A stretch of 64,000 nt of DNA, taken from Pedobacter kyonggii. GTDB lineage: Bacteria > Bacteroidota > Bacteroidia > Sphingobacteriales > Sphingobacteriaceae. The translations under genes and the position numbers were made by a program. The notes beneath the pieces were generated by a model that saw nothing but the letters and a program-made list of their open reading frames with translations, did no database searches and was not told where the DNA came from. Positions within the stretch are counted from its first letter, which is position 1. Every line of letters starts with the position of its first letter. The DNA is taken from assembly GCF_004310665.1 (NCBI RefSeq), contig NZ_SIXF01000005.1, positions 62,001-126,000 of the forward strand, in the 5' to 3' direction. Below, piece by piece: positions 1-7,285 of this stretch.

Positions 1-1010
1 TTAAAAAGACCACTTGTTTTGCTGAAGTTTTTATTGGTTATCGTTACTCCGGTTAGGCCATCAGCGATATTCGCTAATTTAGACAGGGCTCCTACATCAT
101 AAAAATTCTGTCGATATATCAGCACATTAATCTTATCAAAATTATATTCTGCGCCAATATCAAGGGAACCCAATTGATTGCCTATTTTAGATGTATAATA
201 TCCGTTTCCTTCATAAGCTTTTCCCAGCATAACATATTTAAAGGTTTCAAAGTCGGATAATCTAAAGGATGGGCCAAAAATGTCTTTTTCACTTCCCCAA
301 AATGCTTGATGATTAAATCCACCATGCATTTTGAACCTCCAATCGGGCTTGCCAAGCCTTATATAGAGTGATTTTTGATGAAAAAAGGTACTCTGATAAT
401 AAAACTCAGAATTCACAGGATTTTGAATATTCATTTTACCAAGCCATCCGTGCAGTATGTTTCCTTTGATGGCAAACAATTTATTCAAAACAGGTATAGC
501 ATAGTAATCAGGAATGGAAATCTCTACCCGAGGTACCCCTGGGGCATTGCCTGAGACTGCAAAATTGCCAACACTCAGGGTAGTGTCTCCATTAAGGCCC
601 ATTACATTTTTATTTCTTCCGACAATGAGATTAAAAATACCAATTCTGCCTTTTACATAGGCTTCAACCAATTGAAAGTTAGTGCCTTTGCCCAGATTGC
701 CCCTGCCTTCAAAACCAAAACCCCAATCTAATAATTTCTGCTTTTTATCAGTGCTGTCTTTTGGAGGCAATGGAGAGAAGTCCTTATATGCTTTACCAAT
801 AAAACTTTGAGACAGACCAGAAAGCGGAACAGAACCAAATTGGTTAGAACGCATCCAGAAGGGTACAGTACCATTGGTAGTACCTATAGTTTGCGATTCT
901 AGCTCAAATTTTACAGGCACTTTTTGTGCAGAAACAATATTGCACATCAAAACAAAACAGATTAGCTGATAAAACACTTTCGGATTTATCTTTGATGGGA
1001 ATGCAGTCAT
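1..1010 (-). CDS. Wzi-like capsule assembly outer-membrane protein (3' end cut by window)
   Basis: Reading leftward from ATG at 1010, an open frame runs off the window edge, giving about 336 residues of the N-terminal part. A signal peptide (hydrophobic stretch ending near VSAQ, about residue 29) is followed by FELESQTIGTTNGTVPFWMR, then alternating aromatic and polar strands typical of an outer-membrane beta-barrel (for example GRNKNVMGLNGDT). This start region resembles the Bacteroidota capsule assembly Wzi family (PF14052). In enterobacteria Wzi is an outer-membrane lectin that anchors capsule; the role here is inferred by family only. The missing C-terminus means barrel completeness cannot be judged. 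No other capsule gene is visible in the window; partners may lie further left. Confidence 0.72.
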   Translation of the reverse strand, partial: MTAFPSKINPKVFYQLICFVLMCNIVSAQKVPVKFELESQTIGTTNGTVPFWMRSNQFGSVPLSGLSQSFIGKAYKDFSPLPPKDSTDKKQKLLDWGFGFEGRGNLGKGTNFQLVEAYVKGRIGIFNLIVGRNKNVMGLNGDTTLSVGNFAVSGNAPGVPRVEISIPDYYAIPVLNKLFAIKGNILHGWLGKMNIQNPVNSEFYYQSTFFHQKSLYIRLGKPDWRFKMHGGFNHQAFWGSEKDIFGPSFRLSDFETFKYVMLGKAYEGNGYYTSKIGNQLGSLDIGAEYNFDKINVLIYRQNFYDVGALSKLANIADGLTGVTITNKNFSKTSGLF

Positions 1011-1472
1011 AGATAGAAGATGATTAGGTTTTTAATTTAGCTATTGGTGCCATTATCTCTAACCATAACGAAAATGTGAGATCAATCGTCTGTCTTTAGT
1101 GTAAAAAGAACACTAAGCCTATCCGGGCTATGTTTGGGGCCGCTGTAAACTTTGATCACGGGATAAAGCTTTGAAGGTAGGATTAAACTTCATTCATCAA
1201 CCTATACCACAAAAGCTGAAATAGTCAATTTGGCCTCGCCAATCGCATGAGGTTCGCCGTTCATATTTATTTTTGCCGTTTATCTGTCCTTTTTGAGATT
1301 CAAACATGCCCTGCAAAGTTTAACTGGTAAGAGGAATGATTTGTAAGTTATGATGCCAGAGCGGATTTTAAGTATAAAGGCGTTTTAAAAAATATTTCTT
1401 TACCTGATGGCTTACTTAAGTTTAGCCCACTGGGATTGGGTGCCTTATTCATTTTAACAAAATAAAATTCTG
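1011..1472. other. Intergenic region, possible gene remnants
   Basis: This 462-bp stretch has no full gene. On the plus strand an open stretch of about 40 codons ends with TAA at 1463-1465 and reads like a protein tail (DARADFKYKGVLKNISLPDG, then a hydrophobic end), but an in-frame stop lies just upstream and there is no start. On the minus strand near 1200-1290 a short open piece contains NGEPHAIGEAKLTISAF before a stop. These may be decayed fragments of genes or chance. No clear promoter, terminator or RNA structure was seen. Confidence 0.3.
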
Positions 1473-2609
1473 CTAATAGTTATTATAATAATAACTGATA
1501 TCATCAACCAGCTGGTTGTAAATGGGTTTGGTAAATTCTAAAAACAAAGCACTTGGTGGTGGGGGCAATTGCTCCCTCCTTCTGGTAATGGCCAGTTGCT
1601 GTTTACTCAGTGCCCTATCATCACCTTTATAGGTTGCCCAATTATCTCTCCATACATAAGTTCCAGGGAATTTCTGCTGGCGTACCAGTTTCTTCGTGTT
1701 CCAATCGGTAATGCTCATATCCAACAAACCTGATGAGGATATATTCTTTTCGAAAAGACTTAAAGTGGCTTTTACTGTGCCATAGATAGGCTTTTTCTCA
1801 CGGGTTTCGCCGATTACCACACTGTCGCGTTTCAACTTTTCTACCCTTTCTTTTATATAGGTCTGGCCTACCACAAAATCATCAAAGTTTAAACTCAATA
1901 CCTGATCGGGAACAATTTTTTGGTTGGTTGCCTGAGCCTCGCCATAAAATATCACAAACTTATTTCTCGAGTAGTTTCCAATAAACTGATCGATCTGCTG
2001 CTGAAAATAATCAGCGCTTAATTTGTACCTGCCGCTGTTTACAACAATCGGCTGAACCACAACCCGGGTTACTGCTGCCCAATAAGCATCTTCCATTTTG
2101 GCTTTGGCATCTTTATAATTTGGCTGAAGATTCTGTGTTTTCTCAAATTCGTAGTATGCCTTTTTTGCCGACTGGCGGTTGTTTTCTCTCAAATAACCTA
2201 ATCCTGAGTTATATCTTGCGGCAGCAGCATTGTATTTACTATCAGCAAGTTCATTGATGTATTTTGAAGGCTTAGGAACAATGGTTAAGCAAGCTGGGCA
2301 ACTGTTAATATCATCGGCCAATTGATTGATTTTTTGGTAATCGTACATCACCGATTCCCACCTGAATAAATTGTTAGACATTTTAGCTTCTTCAATTTTT
2401 TGCAAATGATCCTGTAGCGCTAAATCGTATGCTGTTTTTAGCACTTCCATAGCCTCACTATTTTTTGGCGAGTTTTGCAGCCTGCTTACTGCCTTAGCAA
2501 CCGAAGCATCATAATCACCCTTTTGTAAGGCTTTTTTTCCTGTGGTACATCCCCCAATAATTATTAAGGATAAATAAATAAAATACCGTAATCTTGAATT
2601 GTTTTTCAT
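1473..2609 (-). CDS. TPR-containing lipoprotein of unknown function
   Basis: The 378-residue product begins with a lipoprotein signal: a hydrophobic segment followed by the lipobox IIGGC, with the modified Cys near residue 21. Residues 25-180 are helical and contain tetratricopeptide-like repeats (GDYDASVAKAVSRLQNSPKN; RYNSGLGYLRENNRQSAKKA). The C-terminal half is mixed alpha/beta with no catalytic motif I recognise. It is predicted to sit in the periplasm or outer membrane, probably as an assembly or scaffold factor, but the substrate is unknown. It is divergent from the dipeptide epimerase, with about 80 bp between them. Confidence 0.7.
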   Translation of the reverse strand: MKNNSRLRYFIYLSLIIIGGCTTGKKALQKGDYDASVAKAVSRLQNSPKNSEAMEVLKTAYDLALQDHLQKIEEAKMSNNLFRWESVMYDYQKINQLADDINSCPACLTIVPKPSKYINELADSKYNAAAARYNSGLGYLRENNRQSAKKAYYEFEKTQNLQPNYKDAKAKMEDAYWAAVTRVVVQPIVVNSGRYKLSADYFQQQIDQFIGNYSRNKFVIFYGEAQATNQKIVPDQVLSLNFDDFVVGQTYIKERVEKLKRDSVVIGETREKKPIYGTVKATLSLFEKNISSSGLLDMSITDWNTKKLVRQQKFPGTYVWRDNWATYKGDDRALSKQQLAITRRREQLPPPPSALFLEFTKPIYNQLVDDISYYYNNY

Positions 2610-2688
2610 GGCAGTGGTAGTTGCGTTAATAAAACAAAGATAATTTGTAAAGCGATAATTACCTTAATTATTTAGAAGACGATTGATA

Positions 2689-3720
2689 ATGAAGATTAGT
2701 TGCAGGCAATTTGAATTAGAATTAAAACACCCTTTTTCGATCTCGAAATTTACCCGTACCAGCACCCCCTTAATGCTGTTAAAGATCGAACATGAAGGTG
2801 TAACAGGTTATGGTGAGGCTTCTATGGTACCTTATATGGGCGAGAGCTACGAAAGTGCTGCGGCATTTCTTAGCCTTGTAGATTGGGGTAAAATCCAATA
2901 TCCATTCGATTTCAAAGAAATAATTAGCTATCTGGATAGCCTTGCTCCAGGCCAGCCTGCCATTAAAGCGGCGATAGATATTGCACTTAACGATATACAA
3001 GGGAAGCTGTTAAATAAACCCTGTTATGAAATTTATGGTGCCGATCCAATAAAAATGCCTGTTACTTCTTACACCATTGGGATTGATACGCCTGAAGTAA
3101 TCCGCGAAAAACTGAAAGATGCTGAGGCTTTTAAAGTGATCAAAGTTAAGCTGGGGAGAGATAACGATCAGGAGATTATCGAAACCATTAGGGGCATGAC
3201 CAATGTACCTTTATATGTGGATGCTAACCAGGGCTGGGCAGATAAAATTAAAGCAATTGATTTAATTTACTGGCTGCATAACCAGGGTGTAGTGTTGATT
3301 GAGCAGCCTATGGATAAAAATAACCTCGATGGGAATGCCTGGTTAACCGAGCGCAGTCCGATCCCTTTGTTAGCTGATGAAGCTGTACAGCGTTTAGCCG
3401 ACATGGACAAACTAAAAGGCGCTTACCATGGCATTAATGTAAAACTGATGAAAAGCTGTGGCATGTATGAAGGGCATCAGATGATTTTGAAAGCCCATTC
3501 TTTTGGGATGAAAGTGCTGATTGGCTGTATGAGCGAAACCAGTTGTGCCACCTTGGCTGCAGCTGCTTTGGCCCCCTTATGTAACTGGGCCGATCTGGAC
3601 GGGCCATGGCTTACCAAGAATAACCCCTTTACTGACCCGGCTTTCGAAAACGGGAAATATATTTTAAAAGATCTGCCAGGTTTAGGGCTAGAAGCGGTTA
3701 CTTCTGATCTTTTTCTTTAA
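2689..3720 (+). CDS. Dipeptide epimerase (enolase superfamily, L-Ala-D/L-Glu epimerase type)
   Basis: The product is an enolase-superfamily enzyme of the muconate-lactonising/dipeptide epimerase subgroup. Visible active-site features are the KVKLG motif (acid/base Lys near residue 154), metal ligands in DANQGW (Asp near 178), IEQP (Glu near 205) and ADEA (Asp near 230), and the opposite-face Lys in INVKLMKS (near 252). This family epimerises L-Ala-D-Glu and related dipeptides, usually to recycle murein peptides. ATG at 2689 is preferred to an in-frame TTG two codons earlier. The gene converges with, and overlaps by 23 bp, the small membrane-protein gene downstream. Exact dipeptide specificity cannot be read from the sequence. 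Confidence 0.87.
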   Translation: MKISCRQFELELKHPFSISKFTRTSTPLMLLKIEHEGVTGYGEASMVPYMGESYESAAAFLSLVDWGKIQYPFDFKEIISYLDSLAPGQPAIKAAIDIALNDIQGKLLNKPCYEIYGADPIKMPVTSYTIGIDTPEVIREKLKDAEAFKVIKVKLGRDNDQEIIETIRGMTNVPLYVDANQGWADKIKAIDLIYWLHNQGVVLIEQPMDKNNLDGNAWLTERSPIPLLADEAVQRLADMDKLKGAYHGINVKLMKSCGMYEGHQMILKAHSFGMKVLIGCMSETSCATLAAAALAPLCNWADLDGPWLTKNNPFTDPAFENGKYILKDLPGLGLEAVTSDLFL

Positions 3721-3895
3721 AGCTTTTTCTGATGTCTTTAGTAAGTTGATACTTAAAGTAGAACAAACAAGCCGTAGTGCCTACCAAAAAGCCAGCGGGA
3801 AGATATTTAGCATTGTTATAACACCACACTAATCCGAAAATGGAAAGGATGATGGCCAGGTTATAGAAGATATTTAAAGCAAATTTTTTACCCAC
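3698..3895 (-). CDS. Small two-helix membrane protein, unknown function
   Basis: The 65-residue protein has two hydrophobic segments (about 8-26 and 31-48), with a short Asn/Lys-containing turn between them and a strongly charged C-terminus (KDIRKSFKEKDQK). It has no enzymatic motif. Short proteins of this shape are common in Sphingobacteriaceae and are usually left as hypothetical. The 3' end overlaps the end of the dipeptide epimerase gene on the opposite strand, so both genes must terminate within each other. The reading frame and hydrophobic pattern support a real gene, but only modestly. Confidence 0.55.
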   Translation of the reverse strand: MGKKFALNIFYNLAIILSIFGLVWCYNNAKYLPAGFLVGTTACLFYFKYQLTKDIRKSFKEKDQK

Positions 3896-3941
3896 TGTTT
3901 GAGGATTGTTGTGTAAGAGAATTTATTAATGACCAATTTAC

Positions 3942-4037
3942 AATAACCAATTATCAAACAGTATGCTGAGCAAAAAAATCAACAGCTTAATTCGCGATCT
4001 GCAAAGTTTGATAATTGGGATTTAGTTATTGGTTATT
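3942..4037. repeat. Imperfect inverted repeat
   Basis: The arm CCAATTATCAAAC (3947-3959) is matched by GTTTGATAATTGG (4006-4018), and outside it AATAACCAA (3942-3950) is matched by TTGGTTATT (4029-4037). The long spacer (about 45 bp) makes a simple terminator unlikely. It lies downstream of the rhodanese gene (reading leftward) and upstream of the small membrane-protein gene. Confidence 0.6.
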
Positions 4038-4045
4038 TATGAATC

Positions 4046-4363
4046 TTAGTAAACTGGCATACTCGGATCAAAAGCTTCTTGCCAAGCTAAAATACCACCT
4101 TTTAAGTTATAAAGATTGTCAAACCCGTATTGTTGCTCTAACTGCATTACTGCTGCTGCGCTTCTTTTTCCACTGCGGCACTGAATAATTACCGGCTTAT
4201 CTTTCGCAACCTTATCAGCCTCAATTAAAATTCCACCCAAAGGGATATTCTCACCTTCAAGATTGGAAACCTCGTATTCGAATGTTTCACGAACATCAAT
4301 CAATTGAAAATCTTCTTTGTTATCGATTTTCTCTTTTAGTTCTTGTACCGATATTTCTTTCAT
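4046..4363 (-). CDS. Single-domain rhodanese-like sulfurtransferase
   Basis: The 105-residue protein is one rhodanese domain. It has the opening QLIDVRETFEYE and the active-site loop CRSGKRS with catalytic Cys near residue 62. Proteins of this size carry persulfide sulfur on the Cys and hand it to acceptors in the cytoplasm; the acceptor here is unknown. The six-residue loop fits a sulfurtransferase rather than the longer loop of Cdc25-like phosphatases. No signal peptide is seen. It is divergent from the DUF4407 gene. Confidence 0.88.
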   Translation of the reverse strand: MKEISVQELKEKIDNKEDFQLIDVRETFEYEVSNLEGENIPLGGILIEADKVAKDKPVIIQCRSGKRSAAAVMQLEQQYGFDNLYNLKGGILAWQEAFDPSMPVY

Positions 4364-4491
4364 TTTATTAAATGTATTTATGCAAATATAGGAAAATCAA
4401 CTTTACGCTCCCCATCAAAAAAATGCCATAAAATTTTGTCTAAAACTGTAACAACTTTAACCCTTAGGCGTTTAATTATAAATAGTTACAA

Positions 4492-5619
4492 ATGGACAAA
4501 CTGAACCGTTTCTTTTGGTTTTGCTCTGGCGCTCATATCCCGACACTGGAAAAGTATCCTTCAGAACAAAATAAATATACTGGCATTGGCGCCACCATCT
4601 TTTTTACAGGTTTATTTGCTGCCCTTTCTGGGGGTTATGCCATGTATTTTGTGTTTAAGGGGGATGATCTGGCGGTAATTTTTGCCATTGTTTTCGGCTT
4701 TTTATGGGGGGCAGCCATCTTTAATATGGACCGCTACATTGTATCTAGCATTAACAAAAGCGCCAGCACCAATAAACAGTTGTTGCAGGCTACACCGCGT
4801 ATTCTGTTGGCCATTATGATTGGTATGGTAATTTCGAGACCAATAGAGCTTAAAATTTTCGATAAAGAAATTAAAGAACGCCTAAAAGTGAGTTACCTAA
4901 ACGGTCAGCGTTCTAAAATTGATACTCTGAATAAAGCCTTTGAGAAAAAATATCAGGTAGAATTCGGCAGGTTAAATCAACAGAAAGCCACACGTGATTC
5001 GCTTGAAAAAGGAATTAAAGCGGATAGGCAAAAACTTAATTTCGAGATTTTTGGCAACAAAACTACCGAAACATCGGGTGTAATGGGCTACGGGCCATAT
5101 GCCAAACGCAAGGAAGCTGAAATAGCACAGCGCACGGCTGAATTAGATTCGTTAAAAGCCACCATCAATAAATCGGAAGCTTTTGTAGATAAACGCAAAG
5201 AATTTGATGGACTGTTTACCGAAAAGCTGTACACTAAAAAGCAGTTAGACAGTTTATCGGATATTGCTGGTTTTGCCGACCGCAACTGGGCATTGGGGCA
5301 ACTTAAATTTAATGTAGATGGAACACGGGATAACAATACGGCAATAGCGGTTACTTTTATCGGGCTGTTATTTATTTTCTTTGAATGTTTGCCTGTGTTT
5401 GTAAAACTGATGAGTGCACGGGGACCTTATGATTATGCTATAGCGGATGGGGATGAGGTATCGATTTATCACTCTAAAAAGGATAAAGATTTCTATTTTG
5501 AAGTAGCCGATAATATTCACGAAACGAGGGTTGATTCCGAATCATCTAAAAAGAAGGAAATTGTAAAAGGAAAAGCTTACCGCGATCTCGAAAAACACGA
5601 TTGGGACAGCGAGGGGTAA
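4492..5619 (+). CDS. DUF4407 family integral membrane protein
   Basis: The 375-residue protein has an N-terminal pair of membrane helices (about 30-55 and 60-80), the motif FNMDRYIVSS just after them, a third helix near 103-118, a long charged coiled-coil region (about 120-265) and a last helix near 280-305. This arrangement and the DRY motif match the DUF4407 family, common in Bacteroidota. The function of the family is unknown; the layout suggests a membrane anchor holding a large soluble helical domain. The gene stands alone between the rhodanese and M28 peptidase genes. Confidence 0.82.
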   Translation: MDKLNRFFWFCSGAHIPTLEKYPSEQNKYTGIGATIFFTGLFAALSGGYAMYFVFKGDDLAVIFAIVFGFLWGAAIFNMDRYIVSSINKSASTNKQLLQATPRILLAIMIGMVISRPIELKIFDKEIKERLKVSYLNGQRSKIDTLNKAFEKKYQVEFGRLNQQKATRDSLEKGIKADRQKLNFEIFGNKTTETSGVMGYGPYAKRKEAEIAQRTAELDSLKATINKSEAFVDKRKEFDGLFTEKLYTKKQLDSLSDIAGFADRNWALGQLKFNVDGTRDNNTAIAVTFIGLLFIFFECLPVFVKLMSARGPYDYAIADGDEVSIYHSKKDKDFYFEVADNIHETRVDSESSKKKEIVKGKAYRDLEKHDWDSEG

Positions 5620-5780
5620 TTATGTGAGATGTATAACGGAAGAGGTAAGACGGAGCGAGTGGTTCATGGGCGAAAGCGACAAACAGATTTACTAATCGCT
5701 ATGTGTCAAAGGGCTATCAACCAAAAAACTGTTGAACTATCAGCCAAAAATCCTAAATTGAACCTTTTATAACTTATTAT

Positions 5781-7088
5781 ATGAAGAAAATATTCTTTTT
5801 TACCCTTGTAGGGATGGCAAGTTTGCAGCTTAAAGCGCAAAACATAGATAAAATCATCACTCGTGAGTACACCGATCACCTAATTAAAACCTTAAGTGCC
5901 GATGATATGCAAGGGCGTGCAACCTTTACGCCTGGCATTGATAAAGCGGCTACTTTTATCGAATCTGAGTTTAAAAAAATCGGTTTAAAGCCATTGCCTG
6001 GTGAGAAAACTTTCCGACAAACTTTTAATAAATACCAGGTTACCAACCAAAGTACAAGTGTTAAAATAGATGGACAGGAAGTTGCCCCAGAAAATTTAAT
6101 CGTGTCAGGTGTAACTTCAGAAAGTGTTACACTGGATAAGTCGAACACTACTGTTGTTAAATTAGATCCCGAAAAAGCATTTGTACCTCAACTAAGGGCT
6201 ATGATGGGTGCTGAAAAAAACCAGATCGTTTTGGTTGACAGTAAATTTGCTGATCTGTTTAACCGCTACAGAAGTTACTTCGGTAAGCCGGCAACTGTTG
6301 ATGAGAAAGACGTTAAAGCAACTACAAACGCTGTGCAGGTTTTTGTTTTGGGTAAAGATGTCGCGACTGATTTTTCAGCAACATTTAAAAGTAAGGTAGA
6401 TAAAATGCCTTTATTTAATGTTGCAGGGGTAATTCCAGGTAAATCAAAAGCAAAAGAAATTGTAATTTTCTCAGGTCACTATGATCATTTAGGCTTTTTA
6501 AAAAGTGTAGATGGTGATAGTATTGCCAATGGCGCAGATGATGATGCATCGGGTACAACGGCTATGATTGCCCTTGCAAAGTATTACAAAGCACAGAAAA
6601 ACAATGAGCGTACTTTAATCTTTGTTGCTTTTACCGCTGAAGAAATCGGTGGTTTCGGTGCAAAATATTTTTCTGAAAAACTAAATCCTGATGATGTAGT
6701 AGCCATGTTCAATATTGAGATGATTGGTAAGGATTCGAAATTTGGCAAGAACACTGCATTTATTACAGGTTATGAAAGATCTGATTTTGGGAAGATTGTA
6801 CAGAAAAATTTAGCCGGGACCGAATTTACTTTCCATCCAGACCCATACCCAGATCAAAACTTGTTTTATAGAAGTGATAATGCAACTTTAGCTGCCCTGG
6901 GCGTTCCGGCACATACCATTAGTACCGATAAAATTGATATCGATAAATTATACCATAGTGTGAAAGACGAATACAGTTCTTTGGACGTAGAAAATATCCT
7001 TTCTACCATCAAAGCGATTGCTAAGAGTGCAACTACTATTGTGAACGGAACTGATACCCCAACGAGGATTCCGAAGTTGAAGCAATAA
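5781..7088 (+). CDS. Secreted M28 family zinc aminopeptidase
   Basis: The 435-residue protein starts with a signal peptide ending LKAQ (about residue 20). The catalytic M28 domain shows the co-catalytic zinc motifs: SGHYDHLG (His near 233), GADDDASG (bridging Asp near 253), the general-base pair AEE (287-288) and NIEMIG (acidic ligand near 313). Between about 90 and 215 lies an insertion resembling a protease-associated domain. Members release N-terminal amino acids from peptides in the periplasm or outside the cell. A palindromic repeat and a strong terminator follow, shared with the convergent carB. Confidence 0.87.
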   Translation: MKKIFFFTLVGMASLQLKAQNIDKIITREYTDHLIKTLSADDMQGRATFTPGIDKAATFIESEFKKIGLKPLPGEKTFRQTFNKYQVTNQSTSVKIDGQEVAPENLIVSGVTSESVTLDKSNTTVVKLDPEKAFVPQLRAMMGAEKNQIVLVDSKFADLFNRYRSYFGKPATVDEKDVKATTNAVQVFVLGKDVATDFSATFKSKVDKMPLFNVAGVIPGKSKAKEIVIFSGHYDHLGFLKSVDGDSIANGADDDASGTTAMIALAKYYKAQKNNERTLIFVAFTAEEIGGFGAKYFSEKLNPDDVVAMFNIEMIGKDSKFGKNTAFITGYERSDFGKIVQKNLAGTEFTFHPDPYPDQNLFYRSDNATLAALGVPAHTISTDKIDIDKLYHSVKDEYSSLDVENILSTIKAIAKSATTIVNGTDTPTRIPKLKQ

Positions 7089-7107
7089 AAGCGGTTAAAC
7101 AGGCGAT

Positions 7108-7202
7108 CGTCACCCTGAACCGAGCCTTAGCGAGCTCACCGAAGGTAATTTATTTCATGGTCTTAATAACAGAAAAGATGCTGAAATAAATTCAGCATGA
7201 CG
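7108..7202. repeat. REP-like palindromic element
   Basis: A 95-bp intergenic element has imperfect terminal inverted repeats: CGTCACCCTGAA (7108-7119) and TTCAGCATGACG (7191-7202), 10 of 12 matching. Its inside contains GAGCTCACCGAAGG and an AATTTATTTCA piece that mirrors CTGAAATAAATT. A relative with the same outer arms lies at 17139-17203. Confidence 0.7.
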
Positions 7203-7226
7203 AACAGCATAATAAAACACCACACC

Positions 7227-7262
7227 AAAAATGGCCAGTGAAAATAATCACTGGCCATTTTT
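7227..7262. terminator. Bidirectional rho-independent terminator
   Basis: A perfect 14-bp stem (7227-7240 with 7249-7262, core TGGCCAGTG/CACTGGCCA) with an 8-nt loop is flanked by A-rich and T-rich arms, so it can stop transcription from both sides. It sits between the convergent M28 peptidase and carB genes. Confidence 0.9.
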
Positions 7263-7285
7263 ATTTATAAACCTTCGTAAGCAGC

